Positions 7,761-16,586 are shown, numbered from the stretch's first letter. The stretch: 52,932 nucleotides of DNA from Sedimenticola sp. (GCA_002869585.1 PKUO01000033.1:221-53152), one strand, 5' to 3'. Notes: generated from the letters alone by a model not told the origin. Numbers and translations are program-made.

Positions 7761-9512
7761 TTACGATTCTCTGTATAACGGGCACTTGGTACGGTCATAC
7801 TCGTCACCCAGGGAATCCCAGACATAGTCCAGCGCCTTCTGGACGCCCGAGAAGAAATGATCCTCCTGCATGAATTCGATCAGACGGGTACGCCGGATCA
7901 CATCCATGAACTGCTTCTTCATCCCGGCAAACACCAGCTCTATACCCGTCGCCTTCAGCCGCTCCGCGAGATGGTGCAGCACCTCTTCACCCGTCGCGTC
8001 GATATGATTGATGCCTGAGGCATCGACAACGATATAGCGCAATTTGGGCTTGGAGGCGACCTCCTTGAGGATCTTGTTCTCAAAATAGCCTGCATTGGCG
8101 AAATAGAGCGAACCATCAAACCGCAGCAGAGAGATGGTGTCGCTGGTCGGCAGCGGATGTACCGAGATATCGCGCATCGAGCCATCTTTATAGCGTGAAA
8201 GTACCGCAACGCGCGGACGCATGGTGCGGATCACGAACAGCAGCAGCGAAAGCACCACGCCGGTCAGGATGCCCCCTTCCAGATGGGGCGCCAGGTAGAG
8301 GGTCAGGGCAAAGGTGATTACCGACACCACACCGTCCTGAGGCTGGGCCTTCCAGGCGTGAATCACTGGCGTCGCCTTGATCAGGTTGATTACCGCCAGG
8401 ATGATTACAGCCCCCAGAGTCGCAGTCGGCAGGTGATAGAGCAGCGGGGTAAGAAAGAGCAGAGTGATGCCCACTACTATTCCGGTCACAATGGAAGAAA
8501 ACCCAGTCTTGGCGCCGGCGTTGATATTGACTGCAGAGCGGGAGAAAGAACCTGATACCGGGTAGCCTGTGAACAGACCGGAAACCAGATTGCTGATCCC
8601 CTGCCCAACCAACTCCTGATTGGTGTCGAGACGCTGACGGGTCTGGGCAGCCATCGCCTTGGCGATCGCGATCGCCTCCATGAAACCGATCAGAGAGATG
8701 ATCACGGCGCTGGTGATCAACTGCTTGACCACCTCAAAATCGAATACCGGAATAGTGATACTGGGCAGGCCCTGGGGAATCGAGCCAACCACACCGCCGC
8801 CGCCGGCCTCAAAATCAAGCAACCAGGACGCCAGGGTAGTTACTACCACCGCGGCCAGAACACTGGGAACCTTGGGGTAATAACGTTTGAGAAGCAGCAT
8901 GATGGCAATCGCCACTATACCCATCAGAAGCGTTGGCCCATGTGTATGGTCGAGGGCCGCCAGTATGGTGTTATAAACGGTTTCATAGTGGTGTTCCGCC
9001 TGGGGCGCTGTAACACCAAACAGTTTGCCGAGCTGAGAGGTGGCAATGATCAGAGCGCCGGCATTGGTGAAACCAACCACCACAGGATGGGAGAGCAGAT
9101 CCACCACCACGCCCAGTCGTAACAGGCCGAGCGACATCTGAAACAGGCCCACCAGGATCGCCAGAATCATCGCATAGGCAAGGTAGCCATCGGGATTGGA
9201 CGAGGCCAGTGGACCCAGTGCAGCGGCGGTCATCAACGAGACCACGGCTACCGGACCGGTTGCCAGCTGACGCGAAGAGCCGAAGAAGGCAGCGACAATC
9301 GGCGGCAGGAAAGAGGCATAGAGCCCGACATAAGGCGGCAAACCCGCCAGCTGCGCATAGGCCATGGACTGGGGGACCAGAACCAAAGCCACCGTGATAC
9401 CCGCGAGGATATCCGCCTTCAGCGTATCCCTGTCACGCAGCTCGCCTATCCAGCGAAGAAATGGAACGAAACGACCAGGAATGCTCAATAAAAACTCTGT
9501 GACCCAGACCAC
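7761..9512 (-). CDS. SulP-family inorganic anion transporter with STAS domain
   Basis: A 583-aa inner-membrane transporter. The N-terminal part has the sulfate-transporter signature near residue 45 (VALVLVPQSMAYAQLAGLPP) and about 12-14 membrane helices; the C-terminal part (about 445-560) is a cytoplasmic STAS domain (VVDASGINHIDATGEE). Start is GTG at 9512 with AGGGGAAGG just upstream. Family members carry sulfate, bicarbonate or dicarboxylates; the substrate is not readable from sequence. In a sulfur-oxidising or carbon-fixing host, sulfate or bicarbonate are reasonable candidates. It is a single-gene transcript with its own terminator. Confidence 0.93.
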   Translation of the reverse strand: MVWVTEFLLSIPGRFVPFLRWIGELRDRDTLKADILAGITVALVLVPQSMAYAQLAGLPPYVGLYASFLPPIVAAFFGSSRQLATGPVAVVSLMTAAALGPLASSNPDGYLAYAMILAILVGLFQMSLGLLRLGVVVDLLSHPVVVGFTNAGALIIATSQLGKLFGVTAPQAEHHYETVYNTILAALDHTHGPTLLMGIVAIAIMLLLKRYYPKVPSVLAAVVVTTLASWLLDFEAGGGGVVGSIPQGLPSITIPVFDFEVVKQLITSAVIISLIGFMEAIAIAKAMAAQTRQRLDTNQELVGQGISNLVSGLFTGYPVSGSFSRSAVNINAGAKTGFSSIVTGIVVGITLLFLTPLLYHLPTATLGAVIILAVINLIKATPVIHAWKAQPQDGVVSVITFALTLYLAPHLEGGILTGVVLSLLLFVIRTMRPRVAVLSRYKDGSMRDISVHPLPTSDTISLLRFDGSLYFANAGYFENKILKEVASKPKLRYIVVDASGINHIDATGEEVLHHLAERLKATGIELVFAGMKKQFMDVIRRTRLIEFMQEDHFFSGVQKALDYVWDSLGDEYDRTKCPLYRES

Positions 9513-9771
9513 AACCTTCCCCTGTTATCAGACTAGTTAACCACAAAATCCGTCAGTATATATTGATATTCTGTTTTCATCGACAGTTTTTCTGGCTTCG
9601 GTTATTGATTTCCAAGGATTTTTCGCAGCGCAGCAAGCCGATTCGGCCAGTCCTGCCCTCGACGGGGGTGATCGAAAAGAATCATAAGCAAGAACGGCTG
9701 TGGGAAGGCGTATTCTATGCGTGGTCAACCGGCCTTGGATAGCAGGTTTCACAGCCTGCCCAGACTGTCAT

Positions 9772-10623
9772 TTATCCGCTGATCAGCATATCTGACATGT
9801 CATCGCGAAGGTCATCAAAATCCGGCTCGCTCATTCCCACATAACCCAATATCACCTCTTTGCCCTGCTCCCATTCGTGATCAGGGGTGATGGACCAGAA
9901 CAGCTTGTCGATATGCTCCGCCATCTTCAGAATGGCAAGCAGCGACCCCTCCTTGGTTACTTTTCCGCCATTTTCGGTGAGTTTCTCCACGGCGTTGTGG
10001 TGATCACGGATAATCTCGACAATATCCCTCTCCAGACCCCAGGAGCGGGCCAGAAAATAACCCAGTACCGCATGATTGGTGTTGTACTGCTGTTCTTCCA
10101 GGTCCGTGATAACACCACGCACACTGTTCAGATTTTCTTGCAGAAAGGCGGGATAATCGGAAAACTTCTGCATCAGCAATCCATGACCTGCATTGTGGAA
10201 AAGGCCAAGCATATAGGCCTCGTCCTGGGGGACTCCGCCGATGACCTTGGCAATTTTCGCCGACACCATGGCGACATTCGCCGGTGAATCCCAGAAGTTG
10301 GGAGGACTTGCCGTACCAGACGTTTCAAACGTCCTGCGCAGCGCCAGGCCAGTAACAATATTGAGGGTGTTGTGAATGCCCAACAGACTGGTCGCCTGCT
10401 GAATGGAGTTGACCTTGACACGCAGCCCGAAGAACGCGGAGTTTACCGTACGCAGCACCAGGGCGGAGATAGCGACATCCTGAGCGACAATATTGGCGAC
10501 ATCAGCGAGAATCGGATCATCCTTCTGCAACTCCTCCTGCAGTTTGGTAACGATAAAAGGCGCCGGGGGAATTTTTATCCCATCGATCAATTTCTGCGTT
10601 TCATCACGATCTGACGTCATCAA
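9772..10623 (-). CDS. HDOD domain protein
   Basis: A 283-aa cytoplasmic protein consisting of one HDOD domain, a non-catalytic relative of HD phosphohydrolases found in signalling proteins. The pattern is typical: an N-terminal PPAP-type start (KIPPAPFIVTKLQEEL), ISALVLRTVNSAFFGLRVKV and the motif SIQQATSLLGIHNTLNIVTG, then LGLFHNAGHGLLM in place of a metal-binding HD site. No receiver or GGDEF domain is attached. A second HDOD protein lies at 31423-32907. Specific role unknown. Confidence 0.85.
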   Translation of the reverse strand: MMTSDRDETQKLIDGIKIPPAPFIVTKLQEELQKDDPILADVANIVAQDVAISALVLRTVNSAFFGLRVKVNSIQQATSLLGIHNTLNIVTGLALRRTFETSGTASPPNFWDSPANVAMVSAKIAKVIGGVPQDEAYMLGLFHNAGHGLLMQKFSDYPAFLQENLNSVRGVITDLEEQQYNTNHAVLGYFLARSWGLERDIVEIIRDHHNAVEKLTENGGKVTKEGSLLAILKMAEHIDKLFWSITPDHEWEQGKEVILGYVGMSEPDFDDLRDDMSDMLISG

Positions 10624-10843
10624 TCAAGTCCTTGTGTGCTCTTTCTTTAATCTATTGCGGAGAATTCTAATTCAGTAACTGCGGATCATTCTATATTGAA
10701 TTCGGACTCTTGGGTGAGATTAGTCAGTAACGCGCCAAACACCCTCAGCGTCAATAATCGAGACTTTCACGCCGCCCGCACCCGTCAACCCCCTATGCTA
10801 TATTTTCAGTAGGAGTTGATCATTTACCCTTGATGGCGCGAGT

Positions 10844-11578
10844 ATGGCTAAGCAACTGCGTGAATGGCTTGATAACGATGTCAGCGCAATCCGCCACAAG
10901 CCCATGCGCTGGTTATCCGAGCAGTTTTTCTTCCGTGATCCCAATCGTGCCGTCTTCGCAGATTCCTCTTATTTCTTTCCGCCTGCGGATGGCATTATTC
11001 TCTATGCAACAACTGTAGATCCAGAGTCTGGCATTGTCGATATAAAGGGCAAACCCTATTCACTGCGAAACGCATTGCGTGACGATAGCTTCGATACTGA
11101 GTGCCTGGTGATTGGCATATTCATGACCTTTTATGACGTCCATATCAACCGGGTACCCTATGCGGGAAAGCTCTCCTATCGGGAACTCGATACCCTCGAC
11201 AGCTACAACTACCCTATGATCGATGTCGAGAAGGATATCCTCGATGAACTTTCAGTCAGCGCACGAAATGCCGGCTACCTGTTCAACAATCAACGCGTGG
11301 TCAACCGCATCTTCAGCATGGATCTGAAGCAGCACTACTATGTGCTGCAGATTGCTGATTACGATGTCGACTGCATCACCCCGTTCAAGCTCAAACAAAA
11401 CCAGCCCTTCTCGCAGAACCAGCGTTTCTCCATGATCCGTTATGGTTCCCAGGTAGACCTGATCATTCCCCTGTCCGATCGGTACGACTATGAACCGATG
11501 CTCGAGCCGGGCATGCATGTCGAGGCCGGTGTCGACCCGTTGGTAAGAATTATCGCTAAAAAGGGAAAGTTGCCTTAG
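10844..11578 (+). CDS. Phosphatidylserine-decarboxylase-like pyruvoyl enzyme
   Basis: A 244-aa protein of the PSD family, in which a precursor cuts itself at Gly-Ser and the Ser becomes a pyruvoyl cofactor. The triad is visible: Asp49 in FFPPADG, His100 in FYDVHINRVPYAGKL, and Gly201-Ser202 in MIRYGSQVDL. The entry motif FFFRDPNRAVF matches the N-terminus of short (type II) PSDs. It is longer than archaeal-type PSDs (about 210 aa) and shorter than E. coli Psd (322 aa), with extra residues around 112-160, and lacks an obvious membrane anchor. It starts a three-gene operon with a pentein enzyme and a MATE exporter, not with phospholipid genes, so the substrate may be an amino-acid derivative and not phosphatidylserine. 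The ATG at 10844 is the only usable in-frame start after the stop at 10817; its ribosome site is weak. Confidence 0.8.
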   Translation: MAKQLREWLDNDVSAIRHKPMRWLSEQFFFRDPNRAVFADSSYFFPPADGIILYATTVDPESGIVDIKGKPYSLRNALRDDSFDTECLVIGIFMTFYDVHINRVPYAGKLSYRELDTLDSYNYPMIDVEKDILDELSVSARNAGYLFNNQRVVNRIFSMDLKQHYYVLQIADYDVDCITPFKLKQNQPFSQNQRFSMIRYGSQVDLIIPLSDRYDYEPMLEPGMHVEAGVDPLVRIIAKKGKLP

Positions 11579-11592
11579 CAGGAGCGTCTGTC

Positions 11593-12564
11593 ATGAGTAC
11601 TGAATTCAGAAGAGAGAACCTGGCCGGAATCGCTGAGGGGCTGCAAACAACCAACCCCACAGCGCTAGGCAAGCCTGCGTTTCTGATGAACGTACCCTTT
11701 TCTCTGGCCGCGTATGTGGCGAATAATGCCTGGATGGAAGAGCTGAAAGGGGATGAACGCAAGGTCGACAGGACAAAGGCGATCAATCAGTTTTTACAGC
11801 TTTATCACTTCATGGCCGCAGACGCCTTGATCTATCTGTTGCCGACCCCGAAAGTCTCCGGCCTGCAGGACCTGGTCTATTGCGCCAACATGGGGGTTGT
11901 CCTTGAGCATGTCCCGGATCACAACACCGTCATACTCTCCAACTTCAGCACCCCTGTCAGGGTTCCGGAAACAAGGGTCGGTGAAACGTTTTTCGCCTCC
12001 ATGGGCTACCAGGTGGTTGAACCCGCCTACCATTTCGAAGGCGAGGCCGAACTGAAACACCTGCACGACAATGTCTATATCGGGGGGTATGGTACCCGTT
12101 CGGACAAGCGTGTCTATGACTGGATGGCAGAGACCTTCGACATGAACATCATTGCCGTGGAGGAGACCGACCCCTATCTCTATCACCTGGATTGTACCGT
12201 CTTTCCGCTGACCCGAGAGACCACCCTGGTTTGCACGGAAATGTACAAACCGGATGAGATCAAACAGATTGAGGCCGTTACTGATATCGTCGCGGTAAGC
12301 CTTGACGACTGCTTCTCAGGCATCTGCAACTCTGTTCGGCTGGGTAACACCATGCTGAATGCCTCAAACATCCACGATATGAAACCGGGAGACGAGTACT
12401 ACGTCGAGGAGAGGGAAAAGAACCGGAAACTCGAAGATATCGCTGTGCAATACGCCTTCGAGGTCTCCTTCTTCAACCTCAGCGAATTCCTCAAAAGTGG
12501 CGCACTGCTCTCCTGCATGGTGATGCATCTCAATCGGAAGTCCTATGACCTGGTGCTGCTGTAG
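11593..12564 (+). CDS. Pentein-fold amidinotransferase/dimethylarginine-hydrolase-like enzyme
   Basis: A 323-aa protein of the guanidine-modifying superfamily (DDAH, arginine deiminase, amidinotransferases). Matches are FLMNVPFSL near residue 30, the acidic motif FEGEAEL (148-154), GGYGTRS (164-170), the catalytic-type His198 and Asp200 in YHLDC, and a C-terminal catalytic-type Cys308 in SGALLSCMVMHL. These proteins hydrolyse or transfer the amidino group of arginine-like substrates through a cysteine adduct. An N-terminal extension of about 25 residues precedes the domain. It starts 14 bases after the decarboxylase gene and precedes a MATE exporter. The exact reaction is not predictable. Confidence 0.8.
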   Translation: MSTEFRRENLAGIAEGLQTTNPTALGKPAFLMNVPFSLAAYVANNAWMEELKGDERKVDRTKAINQFLQLYHFMAADALIYLLPTPKVSGLQDLVYCANMGVVLEHVPDHNTVILSNFSTPVRVPETRVGETFFASMGYQVVEPAYHFEGEAELKHLHDNVYIGGYGTRSDKRVYDWMAETFDMNIIAVEETDPYLYHLDCTVFPLTRETTLVCTEMYKPDEIKQIEAVTDIVAVSLDDCFSGICNSVRLGNTMLNASNIHDMKPGDEYYVEEREKNRKLEDIAVQYAFEVSFFNLSEFLKSGALLSCMVMHLNRKSYDLVLL

Positions 12565-12609
12565 TCGCCAACCCAAAGTCGTCTGGGTCCATGCCGGGAC
12601 AGTAAAGAT

Positions 12610-13941
12610 ATGAGATTTCGTCCAAGTTACCGCAGTATCTGGGGAATCTCCTTCCCGATCATAATCGCTGGTGTCAGCGAAACCATTGTTGACATCACCG
12701 ACACAATATTCCTCGCTCATTACGGCATTACCGAACTGGCGGCCATTGGCATGGCCGATGCAATCTATGGGCTCAGCCTGTTTTTGATCATGGGACTGGT
12801 CGATGGGATTCAAATCATTATCGGCAGGCGGGCAGGCCAGGAGCAACGCCATGAGATTGGACGCACCTTCAATCAGGGGCTCTATCTTCTCTTATTGGCG
12901 TCTCTACTCTCGCTGCTGTTAATCCTTGTGGCCGTGCCTGCGATCACCGATACCCTACTTGCCTCCCATGAAGTGCATAACGCGGTGAATCGATACCTGC
13001 ACATTGCCGCCTTTGCCCTGTTTTTCCAGTCCACCAATCTCGCACTCAGCGCATTTTATGTAGGCATTTCCAGAACGCGGGTGTTGATTGGGGGCGCAAT
13101 CATTCTCGCCATCACCAACATAAGCCTCGATTATCTGCTGATCTACGGCAATTTCGGTCTTCCCGAGATGGGTATTGAAGGCGCCGCGATTGCCACGCTA
13201 TCGTCAGAGATTGCGACCTTTCTTTTCCTCTTCGCGGAGGTTCTGCGCAAACGCTATGACCTAAGCTACCATCTTTTCAGGCTCTCCAAATGGAACATGG
13301 CTCTGGCCCAGCATTTGGTTTCCATCTCCATGCCGGTCTCCCTGGAAACCCTGGTCAGCATGGCGAAGTGGTTTCTACTGTTGGTCATCATTGAACAACT
13401 GGGTGAAGAGACCCTGGCTGGCGCAAATATCATCCTCTCCTGTTATGCACTGTTCATTATTCCCGTTGAGAGTTTTTCCGAAACCATCTGTTCAATGATC
13501 AGCAACCTGATTGGTCAGCACCATGAAAAAAGGCTCCGGTTGCTGATCCGGAGAACCATCAACCTCAGTTACTCGGTTGTCGTGCCCATGCTGGCCCTGA
13601 CCCTGCTTTTTCCAGATCAGGTACTGTCATTGTTTACCCCGGATAAGGAGATCATCGCCGCCTCGCACTATGGTCTGATAGTGATGGTTTGCATAACCCT
13701 CATTGCCGTGCCTGCCGAGACCTACTACTCGGCTGTCGCCGGAACGGGTGACACGCGCATCATCCTGGCCATTCAGTGCATCGTCACCCTGGTTACTCTG
13801 ACCTATGCCTGGTATGCGGCACTGATCGCCGAACTGCCGCTGCAATACATACTCCTGGCCGAGATGCTGGGCGCCACAACCTGCCTGGTGCTCTCCTGGT
13901 TGTGGTTCAGAAGCGGACGCTGGAATCGCCTGAATATCTAG
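12610..13941 (+). CDS. MATE-family efflux transporter
   Basis: A 443-aa inner-membrane exporter with 12 predicted helices in two halves, the MATE topology (first half opening SIWGISFPIIIAGVSETIVD, second half near residue 240 with LVSISMPVSLETL). MATE proteins expel organic cations or metabolites using an ion gradient. It lies 45 bases after the pentein enzyme gene on the same strand, so it probably exports the product of the two enzymes. A short hairpin overlaps its stop. Confidence 0.88.
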   Translation: MRFRPSYRSIWGISFPIIIAGVSETIVDITDTIFLAHYGITELAAIGMADAIYGLSLFLIMGLVDGIQIIIGRRAGQEQRHEIGRTFNQGLYLLLLASLLSLLLILVAVPAITDTLLASHEVHNAVNRYLHIAAFALFFQSTNLALSAFYVGISRTRVLIGGAIILAITNISLDYLLIYGNFGLPEMGIEGAAIATLSSEIATFLFLFAEVLRKRYDLSYHLFRLSKWNMALAQHLVSISMPVSLETLVSMAKWFLLLVIIEQLGEETLAGANIILSCYALFIIPVESFSETICSMISNLIGQHHEKRLRLLIRRTINLSYSVVVPMLALTLLFPDQVLSLFTPDKEIIAASHYGLIVMVCITLIAVPAETYYSAVAGTGDTRIILAIQCIVTLVTLTYAWYAALIAELPLQYILLAEMLGATTCLVLSWLWFRSGRWNRLNI

Positions 13942-13959
13942 GGCCCGTTGGCAGGCCCT
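13940..13959. terminator. Weak hairpin between convergent genes
   Basis: AGGGCC (13940-13945) and GGCCCT (13954-13959) can pair around an 8-nt loop in the 23-base gap between the MATE gene and the convergent peroxiredoxin-like gene. There is no U-run on either strand, so termination here is only possible. Confidence 0.3.
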
Positions 13960-13964
13960 GGAAT

Positions 13965-14615
13965 CTACTCCGCTGACGATAGCCTGGCGACGATCTCGGC
14001 AGGCTCCATGCGCTGGGTGTAGTCTGAATTGACAAAGTCGTAGAAGATCACACCATCCTGACCAATGATGTAAGTTGCAGGCACCGGTAATTTGAAGCTC
14101 TCATCACCATTAAAGGCGGGAATATCAATACCCAGTTTTGCATAAATCTCTCGTAAGGATTCAGGCAGTTCGAAAACCAGCCCCAGTTGCTCGGCAACCC
14201 GATTACCCGGATCACTGAGGATATCGATTGCGATATCGTTGCGTTCAGCGGTGGTCATCGCCTTGTCCGGCGTTTCCGGAGACATTCCCACAAGCCGTGC
14301 GCCCCGGGCTTCGATCTCAGGCAGAAAAGCATGCAGGGCTTTCATCTCCATATTGCAGTATGGGCACCAACCGCCCCGGTAGATGTTGAGCACCAGGCTC
14401 GATTGCTGTAGATAATCCGATAAACGCCGTAGGTCACCGCGCTGATTAGCCAGTTGGAAATCCGGCATGCAGTCTCCAGCCTTCAGGGCACAGTTCTCGA
14501 TATCCAGTTTTCTTACATCCTCCGTACCCTGGACCATTACACCTAGGACTTCCGCAGGCAGATTGGCTGCTTTCACTGCGTTATAGGCATCTATTTCGTC
14601 TTTCAATACACCCAT
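13965..14615 (-). CDS. Peroxiredoxin-like (AhpC/TSA family) thiol protein
   Basis: A 216-aa thioredoxin-fold protein. The active region reads NIYRGGWCPYCNMEMKAL with Cys84 and Cys87 as a CPYC pair, as in the AhpC/TSA-like peroxiredoxin subfamily that uses a thioredoxin-like CXXC. About 45 residues precede the fold (MGVLKDEIDAYNAVKAANL). It likely reduces peroxides or other thiol-reactive compounds in the cytosol. It is divergent from a TetR gene, with repeated AT-rich motifs in the 131-base gap, so it is probably the target of that repressor. Confidence 0.85.
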   Translation of the reverse strand: MGVLKDEIDAYNAVKAANLPAEVLGVMVQGTEDVRKLDIENCALKAGDCMPDFQLANQRGDLRRLSDYLQQSSLVLNIYRGGWCPYCNMEMKALHAFLPEIEARGARLVGMSPETPDKAMTTAERNDIAIDILSDPGNRVAEQLGLVFELPESLREIYAKLGIDIPAFNGDESFKLPVPATYIIGQDGVIFYDFVNSDYTQRMEPAEIVARLSSAE

Positions 14616-14636
14616 GTTTATCGCTCCCAGCTATTT

Positions 14637-14711
14637 ATTGAATGATTATTCCATAACAATGGTAGATATTGAGTGATTATTCAAGTATTATTTTTGGATA
14701 TTTGCTCAATA
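14637..14711. promoter_or_regulatory. Repeated operator-like motifs between peroxiredoxin and TetR genes
   Basis: ATTGAATGATTATTC (14637-14651) and ATTGAGTGATTATTC (14668-14682) differ at one base and start 31 bases apart, three turns of the helix. An inverted half-site CTCAATA (14705-14711) pairs with TATTGAG (14667-14673). The gap is shared by the two divergent genes, which fits a TetR operator region. Confidence 0.6.
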
Positions 14712-14746
14712 ACGCTAGACTACCCATAAATATCAGGGAGTTGACG

Positions 14747-15328
14747 ATGGCAAGACCGGTTCAGTTCAAACACGAAGATGTCCTAGATAGCGCCATGCAG
14801 ATCTTCTGGAAGCAGGGCTACGCTGCCACCAGCGTGACAGATCTGATTGCCGCCACAAAGCTCAAGCCTGGCAGCCTGTACGCCGCCTTCAAGTCAAAAG
14901 AGGGGTTGTTCCTCGCCGCCCTGGATCACTACGGTGAGCGCAGCGCCGAAAGAATCAGACAGACGCTGACCAATGCGGATTCACCTCTGGCCGGGATTCG
15001 CGGCTACTTTCACCAGATGGCCAGGTCTGCGGCCGACTCCACGGCGCAGCATAGCTGTTTTCTGGTCAACACCGCCCTGGAACTGGCACGCAATGATGAG
15101 GTTGTACGTGAACATGTGAACCGGTATTTCGACCGCATTGAAAACCTCTTTCTGGATGCCTTGGTGGCTGCCCGGAAAAATGGAGAACTAGCGCCAGAAA
15201 AAGACCCTGCAGCACTCGCCACATTTCTCATGTCGGGGATATGGGGCCTGCGTGTTCTGGAGGGAACACACCCCACTCAAGAGCGTGCCGCTGTAGTCGT
15301 CGAACAACTCCTGCAACAGCTTGAATAA
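14747..15328 (+). CDS. TetR/AcrR-family transcriptional regulator
   Basis: A 193-aa repressor of normal size. Start is ATG at 14747 with AGGGAG six bases upstream; the frame is open further up but that part lacks a ribosome site. Residues 1-55 hold the helix-turn-helix (DVLDSAMQIFWKQGYAATSV, TDLIAATKLKPGSLYAAFKS). The ligand domain includes a Cys in QHSCFLVNTALEL, seen in a TetR subgroup that responds to reactive or electrophilic compounds (recalled, not checked). It is divergent from the peroxiredoxin-like gene, which suggests redox or electrophile control of that gene and itself. Confidence 0.9.
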   Translation: MARPVQFKHEDVLDSAMQIFWKQGYAATSVTDLIAATKLKPGSLYAAFKSKEGLFLAALDHYGERSAERIRQTLTNADSPLAGIRGYFHQMARSAADSTAQHSCFLVNTALELARNDEVVREHVNRYFDRIENLFLDALVAARKNGELAPEKDPAALATFLMSGIWGLRVLEGTHPTQERAAVVVEQLLQQLE

Positions 15329-15365
15329 CCGTTACAAAAGCAGGCCATCAAAAGGCTTATCAAGG

Positions 15366-15821
15366 TTACGGCATGGTTGCTGCGTTGGCAAAATTGGCCA
15401 GCGCATTCTCTATTTTCGTCAGAACTTCACCACATCCGTCAATCTGGTGGCGTCCAGCGAGGTATTTTGGATCATTGTAAGAGAGCCACACCTGCCCCGC
15501 TTCGTCTTCCCATATCAGCGCCTTTTGAGGTAGATCGATGGCCACACTCTGGCCACATTGCATGAGAGGCGTACCCACCTTCGGATTGCCGAAGATAACC
15601 AGTTCGGTCGGCCGCAACGCCTTTCCAATCTTGCGCGCAGCTTCGGCATGGTTGATTCGAGTAAAGACCGTCATACCCTTCGTCTTCAATGCATTCTCAA
15701 GACGATCTGCTGTGGTTTTTACATCATGCTGGCTTTTGATGTTCACCAAGCCATCACCTGCTATGGCCACTGAGGTGAAGAATAAAAGTACTGAAAGAAT
15801 AATCCCTAGTGACTTGCGCAT
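15366..15821 (-). CDS. DUF302 domain protein, secreted
   Basis: A 151-aa protein with a signal peptide (MRKSLGIILSVLLFFTSVAIA, cut near residue 21) and one DUF302 domain: GMTVFTRINHAEAARKIG, PTELVIFGNPKVGTPLMQC, IDLPQKALIWEDE. DUF302 proteins are common in sulfur-oxidising and other proteobacteria, often periplasmic; their function is unknown. It ends 37 bases from the convergent TetR gene. Two Cys residues (in LMQCGQS and DGCGEV) could form a disulfide or bind a ligand. Confidence 0.85.
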   Translation of the reverse strand: MRKSLGIILSVLLFFTSVAIAGDGLVNIKSQHDVKTTADRLENALKTKGMTVFTRINHAEAARKIGKALRPTELVIFGNPKVGTPLMQCGQSVAIDLPQKALIWEDEAGQVWLSYNDPKYLAGRHQIDGCGEVLTKIENALANFANAATMP

Positions 15822-16045
15822 TGCCTATTCCTCAAAGGAATTGTTCATGGGTATTGACAGAAACAGCTGGTCTTCACTGCTTTATTGATATCTGTCATAT
15901 GAGAATGATACCTATTTACTTTAATTCCATTGAAAGAACTATAGCAGAGAACCTGACACCTCAAGACCTCCGTCGATGAATATTCGTATAGTGTTAACAG
16001 GCCCGAGTACACCACCGTGATTTCCATCACGGCCATACGATCAAA

Positions 16046-16074
16046 TTGGTTCGATCCTGGAAACTGACTATAAT
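16046..16074 (+). promoter_or_regulatory. Promoter of the MarR gene with overlapping inverted repeat
   Basis: TTGGTT (16046-16051) and a perfect TATAAT (16069-16074) are 17 bases apart, 32 bases before the MarR start. An imperfect inverted repeat (16040-16055) covers the -35 box, and a perfect 7-bp hairpin (16015-16021/16026-16032) lies just upstream. Autoregulation by MarR would fit. Confidence 0.6.
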
Positions 16075-16106
16075 GCCCACCACCTGAATTCCCCCTGGGA
16101 CCCAAA

Positions 16107-16586
16107 ATGCCTGAAACACTCTATTGGCAAGACGTTCTCGTTTCCCTGCGACGCATCATTCGCGCCACAGACCTTCACTCCAAACGCATGGTGAAGAGCT
16201 GCGGTTTAACCATTCCACAGGTAATGGTATTAAGGGCAATTGCCGCCTTAGGAGATGTGACCGTGAAGCGGATTTCCGACGATGTCTCCCTGAGTCAGGC
16301 TACGGTGACCTCTATTCTTGACCGACTCGAGGCTAAAGGCCTTGTGGAGCGGGTTCGCAGCCTGACAGACAAGCGCGCCGTCAATCCACGGCTGACCACC
16401 GCCGGCCAGGAAATACTGGTCTCCGCCCCTCCATTGCTGCATGAACAATTCATCACTCGCTTCGAAGCCCTGGATGACTGGGAGAAGACCCAGATTCTGT
16501 CATCCCTGCAGCGGATCGCATCGATGATGGATGCCGAATCAATCGATGCCGCACCTCTGCTGGACATAGAATCACCCAATTCCTGA
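16107..16586 (+). CDS. MarR-family transcriptional regulator
   Basis: A 159-aa dimeric winged-helix regulator. The DNA-binding part is VKRISDDVSLSQATVTSILD followed by the wing LVERVRSLTDKRAVNPRLT, near residues 55-100. Length is normal. A good promoter lies just upstream with an inverted repeat over its -35 box. Downstream it is separated from the large GGDEF-EAL gene by a 22-base palindrome at 16677-16698, which may be one of its binding sites. Ligand unknown. Confidence 0.88.
   Translation: MPETLYWQDVLVSLRRIIRATDLHSKRMVKSCGLTIPQVMVLRAIAALGDVTVKRISDDVSLSQATVTSILDRLEAKGLVERVRSLTDKRAVNPRLTTAGQEILVSAPPLLHEQFITRFEALDDWEKTQILSSLQRIASMMDAESIDAAPLLDIESPNS

Noticed and set aside
9537-9752. 71-codon minus-strand frame between sulP and the HDOD gene
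   Set aside because: No ribosome site, no family look, and composition unlike neighbours; treated as leader or spacer.
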